From Sepioteuthis lessoniana (taxonomy: Eukaryota > Mollusca > Cephalopoda > Myopsida > Loliginidae): a stretch of DNA of 64,000 nucleotides. Below, piece after piece: positions 31,262 to 43,683 of this stretch. The position numbers and the translations under genes were made by a program. How positions within the stretch are numbered: position 1 is the first letter of the stretch; every line of letters starts with the position of its first letter. The DNA lies in the NCBI GenBank assembly GCA_963585895.1, contig OY757915.1, forward strand, positions 96,149,184 to 96,213,183, given 5' to 3'. Under the pieces are notes generated by a model that worked only from the letters and a program-made list of their open reading frames with translations, made no database searches and was not told where the DNA came from.

Positions 31262-31425
31262 AATCATTCAAAACCCATAAATAGGACTCTTACAGGTAGT
31301 ACCACTCTGGATCAGAGTGAACCACGGAGTAAGATCAATAAAAGGGTGACCCCACACTCCCTTGAGCTCTAGAACTAGAGCCTCATCAGTTGATGCAGTT
31401 TATTGTCATATCAAGGACAGCCTTT
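31262..31425 (-). repeat. Fragment related to repeat family C
   Basis: The minus strand shows AACTGATGAGGCTCTAGTTC, GGGAGTGTGGGGTCACCC and GATCCAGAGTGGTACTACCT, matching the tandem fragments at 28,040-28,345. Confidence 0.65.
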
Positions 31426-31480
31426 TTGGAAAGGGTTTTACCTTTTGGGTGCAGATACAATCTAAAGTTCCCAAACAGAG

Positions 31481-31767
31481 TCGTAATTTACTGAATGATT
31501 TTTGCTCAGATGTGATATGAGGCCCCATGAATGGGGCATCTAATGAGACTCAAACTCACTTGTGAAGGTTTGCTAGAGTCTTGCTTGCTAACCTTTATAC
31601 CACCTGAGGTACCCCTAGAGTTCACAAACAGAGAAGTAATTTACTGAATGACATTTTGCTCAGATGTGACATGAGGCCCTATGAATGGGGCACCCAATGA
31701 GACTCAAACTTACTTGTGAAGGTTTGCTAGTCTTGCTTGCTAATCCTTACACCACCTGAGGTGCCCC
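31481..31767 (-). mobile_element. SINE family E tandem pair (31,481-31,615 and 31,634-31,767)
   Basis: Two head-to-tail copies about 153 bp apart. On the minus strand the second reads GGGGCACCTCAGGTGGTGTA, AGGATTAGCAAGCAAG, then GTAAGTTTGAGTCTCATTGG, GTGCCCC. The GGGGCAC and GTGCCCC ends could pair as an acceptor stem, and GGTGTAAGGATTAGC and GTTTGAGTCTC take the places of boxes A and B. Each copy has a short body ending CAGTAAATTAC. A third truncated unit may begin at 31,768 (AAAGTTGACAAACAGAG). Confidence 0.83.
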
Positions 31768-31769
31768 TA

Positions 31770-32130
31770 AAGTTGACAAACAGAGTAACCAACAATGAAA
31801 AGAATTCTTTTCTTATATGTTAATCTCTCATAAATCCTTTTGAGTTCAAACTTTAAACAAAACTTAAGTGCCAAGACTTGTTTTAACGTTTCATTTTCCT
31901 ACAAATAAATAACTGAAAAATTTTAATATACAGGTTCCAGCTGAATGATTTCCTTGTTTTAAAATTGCCACCACATAAGTACTTGTAGAATTAATTAGGT
32001 GGGCAGTTTGTCTTTGAGTAGCAGCAGGTGCTGCTATGCCATTTTATTCAGTTGATATAGAATGGTAAATATCATGCATTTTTGAATGGTGAACATTGGG
32101 TGTCTTATCTCACTACAAAGTGACATCCTG
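31770..32130. other. Non-coding DNA before the minisatellite
   Basis: No family or gene is recognised. The last 30 bases (TGACATCCTGTGGCTAGCAC) run into the first partial repeat unit. Confidence 0.4.
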
Positions 32131-35100
32131 TGGCTAGCACATTCACCAGATTTATTCCCTTGTAATTACTTTTTCTGGGAGATACCTGAAGGTTCAAGCT
32201 TTTAAAGCTCATGACTGGCACATTCACCAGATTTATTCCCTTGTAATTACTTTTTCTGGGAGATACCTGAAGGTTCAAGCCTTTAAAGCTCATGACTGGC
32301 ACATTCACCAGATCTATTCTCTTGTGATTACTTTTTCTTGGAGATACCTGAAGGTTCAAGCCTTTAAAGCTCATGACTGGCACATTCACCAGATCTATTC
32401 TCTTGTGATTACTTTTTCAGGGAGATACCTGAAGGTTCAAGCCTTTAAAGCTCATGAGACTGTCACATTCACCAGATCTATTCTCTTGTGATTACTTTTT
32501 CTTGGAGATACCTGAAGGTTCAAGCCTTTAAAGCTCATGAGACTGTCACATTCACCAGATCTATTCTCTTGTGATTACTTTTTCTTGGAGATACCTGAAG
32601 GTTCAAGCCTTTAAAGCTCATGACTGGCACATTCACCAGATCTATTCTCTTGTGATTACTTTTTCTGGGAGATACCTGAAGGTTCAAGCCTTTAAAGCTC
32701 ATGAGACTGTCACATTCACCAGATCTATTCCCTTGTAATTACTTTTTCTGGGAGATACCTGAAGGTTCAAGCCTTTAAAGCTCATGAGACTGTCACATTC
32801 ACCAGATCTATTCCCTTGTAATTACTTTTTCTGGGAGATACCTGAAGGTTCAAGCCTTTAAAGCTCATGAGACTGTCACATTCACCAGATCTATTCTCTT
32901 GTGATTACTTTTTCTGGGAGATACCTGAAGGTTCAAGCCTTTAAAGCTCATGACTGGCACATTCACCAGATCTATTCTCTTGTGATTACTTTTTCTTGGA
33001 GATACCTGAAGGTTCAAGCCTTTAAAGCTCATGACTGGCACATTCACCAGATCTATTCTCTTGTGATTACTTTTTCTGGGAGATACCTGAAGGTTCAAGC
33101 CTTTAAAGCTCATGAGACTGTCACATTCACCAGATTTATTCCCTTGTAATTACTTTTTCTGGGAGATACCTGAAGGTTCAAGCCTTTAAAGCTCATGACT
33201 GGCACATTCACCAGATCTATTCTCTTGTGATTACTTTTTCTGGGAGATACCTGAAGGTTCAAGCCTTTAAAGCTCATGACTGGCACATTCACCAGATCTA
33301 TTCTCTTGTGATTACTTTTTCTGGGAGATACCTGAAGGTTCAAGCCTTTAAAGCTCATGACTGGCACATTCACCAGATCTATTCTCTTGTGATTACTTTT
33401 TCTGGGAGATACCTGAAGGTTCAAGCCTTTAAAGCTCATGACTGGCACATTCACCAGATCTATTCTCTTGTGATTACATTTTCTGGGAGATACCTGAAGG
33501 TTCAAGCCTTTAAAGCTCATGAGACTGTCACATTCACCAGATTTATTCCCTTGTAATTACTTTTTCTGGGAGATACCTGAAGGTTCAAGCCTTTAAAGCT
33601 CATGACTGGCACATTCACCAGATCTATTCTCTAGTGATTACTTTTTCTGGGAGATACCTGAAGGTTCAAGCCTTTAAAGCTCATGACTGGCACATTCACC
33701 AGATCTATTCTCTTGTGATTACTTTTTCTGGGAGATACCTGAAGGTTCAAGCCTTTAAAGCTCATGAGACTGTCGTATTCACCAGATCTATTCTCTTGTG
33801 ATTACTTTTTCTGGGAGATACCTGAAGGTTCAAGCCTTTAAAGCTCATGACTGGCACATTCACCAGATTTATTCTCTTGTGATTACTTTTTCTGGGAGAT
33901 ACCTGAAGGTTCAAGCCTTTAAAGCTCATGAGACTGTCACATTCACCAGATCTATTCTCTTGTGATTACTTTTTCTGGGAGATACCTGAAGGTTCAAGCC
34001 TTTAAAGCTCATGAGACTGTCGCATTCACCAGATCTATTCTCTTGTGATTACTTTTTCTGGGAGATACCTGAAGGTTCAAGCCTTTAAAGCTCATGAGAC
34101 TGTCACATTCACCAGATTTATTCCCTTGTAATTACTTTTTCTGGGAGATACCTGAAGGTTCAAGCCTTTAAAGCTCATGACTGGCACATTCACCAGATCT
34201 ATTCTCTTGTGATTACTTTTTCTGGGAGATACCTGAAGGTTCAAGCCTTTAAAGCTCATGACTGGCACATTCACCAGATCTATTCTCTTGTGATTACTTT
34301 TTCTGGGAGATACCTGAAGGTTCAAGCCTTTAAAGCTCATGAGACTGTCACATTCACCAGATCTATTCTCTAGTGATTACTTTTTCTGGGAGATACCTGA
34401 AGGTTCAAGCCTTTAAAGCTCATGACTGGCACATTCAGCAGATCTATTCTCTTGTGATTACTTTTTCTGGGAGATACCTGAAGGTTCAAGCCTTTAAAGC
34501 TCATGAGACTGTCACATTCACCAGATCTATTCTCTTGTGATTACTTTTTCTGGGAGATACCTGAAGGTTCAAGCCTTTAAAGCTCATGACTGGCACATTC
34601 ACCAGATCTATTCCCTTGTAATTACTTTTTCTGGGAGATACCTGGAGGTTCAAGCCTTTAAAGCTCATGACTGGCACATTCACCAGATCTATTCTCTTGT
34701 GATTACTTTTTCTGGGAGATACCTGAAGGTTCAAGCCTTTAAAGCTCATGACTGGCACATTCACTAGATCTATTCTCTTGTGATTACTTTTTCTGGGAGA
34801 TACCTGAAGGTTCAAGCCTTTAAAGCTCATGAGACTGTCGCATTCACCAGATCTATTCTCTTGTGATTACTTTTTCTGGGAGATACCTGAAGGTTCAAGC
34901 CTTTAAAGCTCATGACTGGCACATTCACCAGATTTATTCTCTTGTGATTACTTTTTCTGGGAGATACCTGAAGGTTCAAGCCTTTAAAGCTCATGAGACT
35001 GTCACATTCACCAGATCTATTCTCTAGTGATTACTTTTTCTGGGAGATACCTGAAGGTTCAAGCCTTTAAAGCTCATGACTGGCACATTCACCAGATCTA

Positions 35101-37150
35101 TTCTCTTGTGATTACTTTTTCTGGGAGATACCTGAAGGTTCAAGCCTTTAAAGCTCATGAGACTGTCACATTCACCAGATCTATTCTCTAGTGATTACTT
35201 TTTCTGGGAGATACCTGAAGGTTCAAGCCTTTAAAGCTCATGACTGTCACATTAAGCAGATCTATTCTCTTGTGATTACTTTTTCTGGGAGATACCTGAA
35301 GGTTCAAGCCTTTAAAGCTCATGAGACTGTCACATTCACCAGATCTATTCTCTAGTGATTACTTTTTCTGGGAGATACCTGAAGGTTCAAGCCTTTAAAG
35401 CTCATGACTGGCACATTCACCAGATCTATTCTCTTGTGATTACTTTTTCTGGGAGATACCTGAAGGTTCAAGCCTTTAAAGCTCATGAGACTGTCACATT
35501 CACCAGATCTATTCTCTAGTGATTACTTTTTCTGGGAGATACCTGAAGGTTCAAGCCTTTAAAGCTCATGAGACTGTCACATTCACCAGATCTATTCTCT
35601 TGTGATTACTTTTTCTTGGAGATACCTGAAGGTTCAAGCCTTTAATGCTCATGACTGGCACATTCACCAGATCTATTCTTTTGTGATTACTTTTTCTGGG
35701 AGATACCTGAAGGTTCAAGCCTTTAAAGCTCATGACTGGCACATTCACCAGATCTATTCTCTTGTGATTACTTTTTCTGGGAGATACCTGAAGGTTCAAG
35801 CCTTTAAAGCTCATGAGACTGTCACATTCACCAGATCTATTCTCTTGTGATTACTTTTTCTGGGAGATACCTGAAGGTTCAAGCCTTTAAAGCTCATGAC
35901 TGGCACATTCACCAGATCTATTCTCTTGTGATTACTTTTTCAGGGAGATACCTGAAGGTTCAAGCCTTTAAAGCTCATGAGACTGTCACATTCACCAGAT
36001 CTATTCTCTTGTGATTACTTTTTCTGGGAGATACCTGAAGGTTCAAGACTTTAAAGCTCATGACTGGCACATTCACCAGATCTATTCTCTTGTGATTACT
36101 TTTTCTGGGAGATACCTGGAGGTTCAAGCCTTTAAAGCTCATGACTGGCACATTCACCAGATCTATTCTCTTGTGATTACTTTTTCTGGGAGATACCTGA
36201 AGGTTCAAGCCTTTAAAGCTCATGAGACTGTCACATTCACCAGATCTATTCTCTTGTGATTACTTTTTCTGGGAGATACCTGAAGGTTCAAGCCTTTAAT
36301 GCTCATGACTGGCACATTCACCAGATCTATTCTTTTGTGATTACTTTTTCTGGGAGATACCTGAAGGTTCAAGCCTTTAAAGCTCATGACTGGCACATTC
36401 ACCAGATCTATTCTCTTGTGATTACTTTTTCTGGGAGATACCTGAAGGTTCAAGCCTTTAAAGCTCATGACTGGCACATTCACCAGATCTATTCTCTTGT
36501 GATTAGTTTTTCAGGGAGATACCTGAAGGTTCAAGCCTTTAAAGCTCATGAGACTGTCACATTCACCAGATCTATTCTCTTGTGATTACTTTTTCTGGGA
36601 GATACCTGAAGGTTCAAGCCTTTAATGCTCATGACTGGCACATTCACCAGATCTATTCTTTTGTGATTACTTTTTCTGGGAGATACCTGAAGGTTCAAGC
36701 CTTTAAAGCTCATGACTAGCACATTCACCAGATCTATTCTCTTGTGATTAGTTTTTCTGGGAGATACCTGAAGGTTCAAGCCTTTAAAGCTCATGACTGG
36801 CACATTCACCAGATCTATTCTCTTGTGATTACTTTTTCTGGGAGATACCTGAAGGTTCAAGCCTTTAATGCTCATGACTGGCACATTCACCAGATCTATT
36901 CTTTTGTGATTACTTTTTCTGGGAGATACCTGAAGGTTCAAGCCTTTAAAGCTCATGACTGGCACATTCACCAGATCTATTCTCTTGTGATTACTTTTTC
37001 TGGGAGATACCTGAAGGTTCAAGCCTTTAAAGCTCATGACTGGCACATTCACCAGATCTATTCTCTTGTGATTAGTTTTTCAGGGAGATACCTGAAGGTT
37101 CAAGCCTTTAAAGCTCATGAGACTGTCACATTCACCAGATCTATTCTCTT

Positions 37151-37802
37151 GTGATTACTTTTTCTGGGAGATACCTGAAGGTTCAAGCCTTTAAATCTCA
37201 TGACTGGCACATTCACCAGATCTATTCTTTTGTGATTACTTTTTCTGGGAGATACCTGAAGGTTCAAGCCTTTAAAGCTCATGACTGGCACATTCACCAG
37301 ATCTATTCTCTAGTGATTACTTTTTCTGGGAGATGCCTGAAGGTTCAAGCCTTTAAAGCTCATGACTGGCACATTCACCAGATTTATTCTCTTGTGATTA
37401 CTTTTTCTGGGAGATACCTGAAGGTTCAAGCCTTTAAAGCTCATGAGACTGTCATATTCAGCAGATCTATTCTCTTGTGATTACTTTTTCTGGGAGATAC
37501 CTGAAGGTTCAAGCCTTTAAAGCTCATGACTGGCACATTCACCAGATCTATTCTTTTGTGATTACTTTTTCTGGGAGATACCTGAAGGTTCAAGCCTTTA
37601 AAGCTCATGACTGGCACATTCACCAGATCTATTCTCTAGTGATTACTTTTTCTGGGAGATGCCTGAAGGTTCAAGCCTTTAAAGCTCATGACTGGCACAT
37701 TCACCAGATTTATTCTCTTGTGATTACTTTTTCTGGGAGATACCTGAAGGTTCAAGCCTTTAAAGCTCATGAGACTGTCATATTCAGCAGATCTATTCTC
37801 TT
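37151..37802. repeat. Higher-order duplication: two 326-bp blocks of four units
   Basis: The series CTTTTGTG, CTCTAGTG, GAGATGCCTGAAGG, TTTATTCTCTTGTG and CATATTCAGCAGATC occurs twice, shifted by 326 bp (three 81-bp and one 83-bp unit). Confidence 0.85.
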
Positions 37803-38786
37803 GTGATTACTTTTTCTGGGAGATACCTGAAGGTTCAAGCCTTTAAAGCTCATGAGACTGTCACATTCACCAGATCTATTCTCTTGTGATTACTTTTTCT
37901 TGGAGATACCTGAAGGTTCAAGCCTTTAATGCTCATGACTGGCACATTCACCAGATCTATTCTTTTGTGATTACTTTTTCTGGGAGATACCTGAAGGTTC
38001 AAGCCTTTAAAGCTCATGAGACTGTCACATTCACCAGATCTATTCTCTTGTGATTACTTTTTCTGGGAGATACCTGAAGGTTCAAGCCTTTAAAGCTCAT
38101 GACTGGCACATTCACCAGATCTATTCTCTTGTGATTACTTTTTCAGGGAGATACCTGAAGGTTCAAGCCATTAAAGCTCATGAGACTGTCACATTCACCA
38201 GATCTATTCTCTTGTGATTACTTTTTCTGGGAGATACCTGAAGGTTCAAGACTTTAAAGCTCATGACTGGCACATTCACCAGATCTATTCTCTTGTGATT
38301 ACTTTTTCTGGGAGATACCTGAAGGTTCAAGCCTTTAAAGCTCATGACTGGCACATTCACCAGATCTATTCTCTTGTGATTACTTTTTCTGGGAGATACC
38401 TGAAGGTTCAAGCCTTTAAAGCTCATGAGACTGTCATATTCAGCAGATCTATTCTCTTGTGATTACTTTTTCTGGGAGATACCTGAAGGTTCAAGCCTTT
38501 AAAGCTCATGAGACTGTCACATTCACCAGATCTATTCTCTTGTGATTACTTTTTCTGGGAGATACGTGGAGGTTCAAGCCTTTAAAGCACATGACTGGCA
38601 CATTCACCAGATCTATTCTCTTGTGATTACTTTTTCTGGGAGATACCTGAAGGTTCAAGCCTTTAAAGCCCATGACTGGCACATTCACCAGATCTATTCT
38701 CTTGTGATTACTTTTTCTGGGTGATACCTGAAGGTTCAAGCCTTTAAAGCTCATGAGACTGTCACATTCACCAGATCTATTCTCTT

Positions 38787-41572
38787 GTGATTACTTTTTC
38801 TGGGAGATACCTGAAGGTTCAAGCCTTTAAAGCTCATGACTGGCACATTCACCAGATCTATTCTCTTGTGATTACTTTTTCTGGGAGATACCTGAAGGTT
38901 CAAGCCTTTAAAGCTCATGACTGGCACATTCACCAGATCTATTCTCTTGTGATTACTTTTTCTGGGAGATACCTGAAGGTTCAAGCCTTTAAAGCTCATG
39001 AGACTGTCATATTCAGCAGATCTATTCTCTTGTGATTACTTTTTCTGGGAGATACCTGAAGGTTCAAGCCTTTAAAGCTCATGAGACTGTCACATTCACC
39101 AGATCTATTCTCTTGTGATTACTTTTTCTGGGAGATACGTGGAGGTTCAAGCCTTTAAAGCACATGACTGGCACATTCACCAGATCTATTCTCTTGTGAT
39201 TACTTTTTCTGGGAGATACCTGAAGGTTCAAGCCTTTAAAGCTCATGACTGGCACATTCACCAGATCTATTCTCTTGTGATTACTTTTTCTGGGAGATAC
39301 CTGAAGGTTCAAGCCTTTAAAGCTCATGAGACTGTCACATTCACCAGATCTATTCTCTTGTGATTACTTTTTCTGGGAGATACCTGAAGGTTCAAGCCTT
39401 TAAAGCTCATGAGACTGTCACATTCACCAGATCTATTCTCTTGTGATTACTTTTTCTGGGAGATACCTGAAGGTTCAAGCCTTTAAAGCTCATGACTGGC
39501 ACATTCACCAGATCTATTCTCTTGTGATTACTTTTTCTGGGAGATACCTGAAGGTTCAAGCCTTTAAAGCTCATGACTGTCACATTCACCAGATCTATTC
39601 TCTTGTGATTACTTTTTCTGGGAGATACCTGAAGGTTCAAGCCTTTAAAGCTCATGAGACTGTCACATTAAGCAGATCTATTCTCTTGTGATTACTTTTT
39701 CTGGGAGATACCTGAAGGTTCAAGCCTTTAAAGCTCATGAGACTGTCACATTCACCAGATCTATTCTCTAGTGATTACTTTTTCTGGGAGATACCTGAAG
39801 GTTCAAGCCTTTAAAGCTCATGACTGGCACATTCACCAGATCTATTCTCTTGTGATTACTTTTTCTGGGAGATACCTGAAGGTTCAAGCCTTTAAAGCTC
39901 ATGACTGGCACATTCACCAGATCTATTCTCTAGTGATTACTTTTTCTGGGAGATACCTGAAGGTTCAAGCCTTTAAAGCTCATGACTGGCACATTCACCA
40001 GATCTATTCCCTTGTGATTACTTTTTCTGGGAGATACCTGAAGGTTCAAGCCTTTAAAGCTCATGAGACTGTCACATTCAGCAGATCTATTCTCTTGTGA
40101 TTACTTTTTCTGGGAGATACCTGAAGGTTCAAGCCTTTAAAGCTCATGAGACTGTCACATTCACCAGATCTATTCTCTAGTGATTACTTTTTCTGGGAGA
40201 TACCTGAAGGTTCAAGCCTTTAAAGCTCATGACTGGCACATTCACCAGATCTATTCTCTTGTGATTACTTTTTCTGGGAGATACCTGAAGGTTCAAGCCT
40301 TTAAAGCTCATGACTGGCACATTCACCAGATCTATTCTCTTGTGATTACTTTTTCTGGGAGATACCTGAAGGTTCAAGCCTTTAAAGCTCATGAGACTGT
40401 CATATTCAGCAGATCTATTCTCTTGTGATTACTTTTTCTGGGAGATACCTGAAGGTTCAAGCCTTTAAAGCTCATGAGACTGTCACATTCACCAGATCTA
40501 TTCTCTTGTGATTACTTTTTCTGGGAGATACGTGGAGGTTCAAGCCTTTAAAGCACATGACTGGCACATTCACCAGATCTATTCTCTTGTGATTACTTTT
40601 TCTGGGAGATACCTGAAGGTTCAAGCCTTTAAAGCTCATGACTGGCACATTCACCAGATCTATTCTCTTGTGATTACTTTTTCTGGGAGATACCTGAAGG
40701 TTCAAGCCTTTAAAGCTCATGAGACTGTCACATTCACCAGATCTATTCTCTTGTGATTACTTTTTCTGGGAGATACCTGAAGGTTCAAGCCTTTAAAGCT
40801 CATGAGACTGTCACATTCACCAGATCTATTCTCTTGTGATTACTTTTTCTGGGAGATACCTGAAGGTTCAAGCCTTTAAAGCTCATGACTGGCACATTCA
40901 CCAGATCTATTCTCTTGTGATTACTTTTTCTGGGAGATACCTGAAGGTTCAAGCCTTTAAAGCTCATGACTGTCACATTCACCAGATCTATTCTCTTGTG
41001 ATTACTTTTTCTGGGAGATACCTGAAGGTTCAAGCCTTTAAAGCTCATGAGACTGTCACATTAAGCAGATCTATTCTCTTGTGATTACTTTTTCTGGGAG
41101 ATACCTGAAGGTTCAAGCCTTTAAAGCTCATGAGACTGTCACATTCACCAGATCTATTCTCTAGTGATTACTTTTTCTGGGAGATACCTGAAGGTTCAAG
41201 CCTTTAAAGCTCATGACTGGCACATTCACCAGATCTATTCTCTTGTGATTACTTTTTCTGGGAGATACCTGAAGGTTCAAGCCTTTAAAGCTCATGACTG
41301 GCACATTCACCAGATCTATTCTCTAGTGATTACTTTTTCTGGGAGATACCTGAAGGTTCAAGCCTTTAAAGCTCATGACTGGCACATTCACCAGATCTAT
41401 TCCCTTGTGATTACTTTTTCTGGGAGATACCTGAAGGTTCAAGCCTTTAAAGCTCATGAGACTGTCACATTCAGCAGATCTATTCTCTTGTGATTACTTT
41501 TTCTGGGAGATACCTGAAGGTTCAAGCCTTTAAAGCTCATGAGACTGTCACATTCACCAGATCTATTCTCTA
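38787..41572. repeat. Higher-order duplication: two 1,393-bp blocks of minisatellite units
   Basis: The patterns of unit types and private variants at 38,787-40,179 recur at 40,180-41,572. For example, the rare GATACGTGGAGG/AAAGCACATG unit at about 39,134 recurs at 40,527, and the CTCATGACTGTCACATTCACC unit also recurs, each shifted by 1,393. Each block is 17 units (nine of 81 bp and eight of 83 bp). The rare unit also occurs at 38,561, 573 bp (7 units) before the 39,134 copy. Confidence 0.88.
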
Positions 41573-41700
41573 GTGATTACTTTTTCTGGGAGATACCTGA
41601 AGGTTCAAGCCTTTAAAGCTCATGACTGGCACATTCACCAGATCTATTCCCTTGTGATTGCTTTCTCTAGGAGATACCTGGAGGTTCAAGTCTTTAAACA

Positions 41701-41773
41701 TGGGTTGCAGACAACTGATGAACTGAAAAATTTTGTTCATCAGGAAACCACAGCAAGCACTGTGGAACTTTAG
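41701..41773 (+). other. Unique junction after the minisatellite, with a hairpin
   Basis: The last degenerate unit runs in frame into HGLQTTDELKNFVHQETTAS and a stop at 41,771-41,773. CTGATGAAC (41,715-41,723) and GTTCATCAG (41,735-41,743) form a perfect 9-bp inverted repeat with an 11-nt loop. This may preserve the flank of the sequence from which the array arose. Confidence 0.55.
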
Positions 41774-41801
41774 ACTGAAGCATTAAGAATGTATATGTAA
41801 T

Positions 41802-42076
41802 TACCAACCCCTTAGCACCAGCAGGATGTGACACAAGGTCAATTTTTTAATAAAGTTTAACAGGTTTGAATCCAGAGTTTTCCTTCTAAACTAGCTGCCA
41901 AAAAGAACACAGTCTGTCCTACTATTTACCTTTAGCTGGAGTGAGAATGATTGGATGTATACTTTTCCCAATGGTATTAATGCTGTGTAAAATTCAAAAA
42001 GCCTTGTCCAGGATTTGAACTAGGGTTGCTATGTTCATTTCCTATGGTGATAACCATTATACCACAAGTGCCTCCT
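41802..42076 (-). mobile_element. SINE family B copy
   Basis: Minus strand: GGAGGCACTTGTGGTATAAT, GGTTATCACC, AGTTCAAATCCTGGACAAGG, the body, TGTGTCACATCCTGCTGGTG and an end AAGGGGTTGGTAATTACATA. Confidence 0.84.
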
Positions 42077-42930
42077 AGAGTTTATAGCTTATTAAGAAAA
42101 GCATTTGGATATGATAATCTTTAAATCAAAATGGTGACAATGACAAAACAAAAGGACAAGTATTTTTTTTTGAGTAAAATTAAACTTTGAATAAGATCTA
42201 TATTGCCTTCATTATTTATGTTTCAAACTCAAGAGATCATATGCAGCGGGGTGAGACCCGATGGAGTTTTGAGAATTTTTCAGTCATTCTTGGTCATTGA
42301 TATCTGACTCCATTAGTTTCTTCTTACCCCATCTTTATTTGTTGGCATCTTCTTGTCTGTGAAGGCTGCAAAGGAAGAAAAACAAAGGAAGACCGAGAAC
42401 GAAGATATCTTTTCAATTTCAATTTTATTTGATTTGGGATTTTTGCATGGCTACTCTGTAGCAAGGAATGTCTTCCTGGACTATTTGAGAACTGTTGCTT
42501 CTTCCAAATCAGGTGTTGAAATATATTAGTCGTCTCTGGTGGTCAATGAGTCCAAATTCAGTCATGTCCAGCAGTGCTTTTGTGTTGCTTGCTTCAGAGT
42601 GTTGGTCCAATAGCAGCAAATGCAACCTGCATGTGAAGCCCAGGGAACTTGACAAAACAGGTGTGCTACCTGCTTGCAGCTGGGTGGGAAAAAGTCCTTT
42701 CAGTTTGAAGTGGCCCCTGAAGTGAGAATGGGTTTTTCTTTTGCAGGAATGTTTCCTTTTTTCGAGAATGCATTGCCTCACTTCCTGTCAGGGGCTTCAT
42801 TTTTTACAGACATTTACTCTGAAGCTGACTTCATGTATTCATCTAAAGACTATCTATGACTATAATGATGATAATAAAAAGGAGTCATAGAAAGTTTTCA
42901 TGTGTATGCCAAGGGTTATATATATATATA
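42077..42930. other. Non-coding DNA, no family recognised
   Basis: No gene is seen. A pair of overlapping open frames (76 and 90 codons, opposite strands, 42,495-42,781) shows no domain. Confidence 0.4.
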
Positions 42931-42934
42931 CAGG

Positions 42935-43470
42935 GTGTGGAAGCAAAATTAGAAATATTGTAGTATAATAATGAACAACTCTATAATAAGACTAATTTAA
43001 TTTTTAGAAATAAACTATAAAATAAGAAGATAGACATGAAACAGTAAATTTACTCAATATGGCCACCATTTTTTCAATGATTGTATCATTCATTTTGATA
43101 AAGAATATTGGTCTAAGTTAGCAAAATTCATTCCTGAAAGAACTAAGGCTTTCATAAAAGCTTGAAGAGGGGAAACTAAGTATTAATTCTGATTTCTTAT
43201 CCATGAATTCCATAATTTTTTCCTCAATATTTGGTTACTCCATAATATTTTCCTCTGCACGGCTTAGGAGAAATTATACCTTATGCCATTAATTTAGATA
43301 ATTTAATCTAGTTGTTTACGGTAGATTTTATGAAACCAGAATTTAGCATTTTACCTGTTATTTAGCATGTTACCTGATTACTTACTATTATTAGATTATT
43401 TACTGCTAAACAAACGGTCAACATCCTCTAAGTGTACTAATTCCATAATTTTTGCCAAGGGTAGTATATA
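42935..43470. other. Possible one-ended transposon remnant
   Basis: CAGGGTGTGGAAGCAAAATT begins right after TATATATATA at 42,931-42,941. The CAGGGTG start in a TA context resembles the end of the MITE at 22,196. No matching right end was found, so the rest is unassigned. Confidence 0.35.
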
Positions 43471-43683
43471 TATATATACATATATGTATAGCTCTTCTCA
43501 TGAATTGAACTTTTTGGTGTATATGTAAAAATATAAATGTAAAAAATTCCTTTGCTTATGCTGAGAATGACAATAGCTCTGAGCAAGATATCCAATTGCT
43601 GTAAAGTCAGCCGGGTTTTAGTCCCAGCTTGGAGCATCTTGCCTCTCTAACCACACTGAAGAGGTGTGATATAATGAAATAGT

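Larger units (their letters stand above)
32131..41700. repeat. Long minisatellite of 81/83-bp units, about 117 copies
   Basis: The common unit starts GATTACTTTTTCTGGGAGAT, continues ACCTGAAGGTTCAAGCCTTT and AAAGCTCATGACTGGCACAT, and ends TCACCAGATCTATTCTCTTG plus T (81 bp). A second type has CTCATGAGACTGTCACATT instead of CTCATGACTGGCACATT, giving 83 bp. Because 81 is a multiple of three, runs of short units are open on both strands (27-residue repeats such as ITFSGRYLKVQAFKAHDW), while each 83-bp unit shifts the frame. Other variants: CTCTAGTG for CTCTTGTG, CTTTTGTG, AGTTTTTC, and TTCAGCAGATC. Almost every unit contains AGATCT. The open frames are best read as by-products of period and low divergence, not genes. 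Confidence 0.96.

Noticed and set aside
32131-41700. CRISPR array
   Set aside because: The units are 81/83 bp with no alternation of constant repeat and unique spacer, and the genome is animal. It is a minisatellite.
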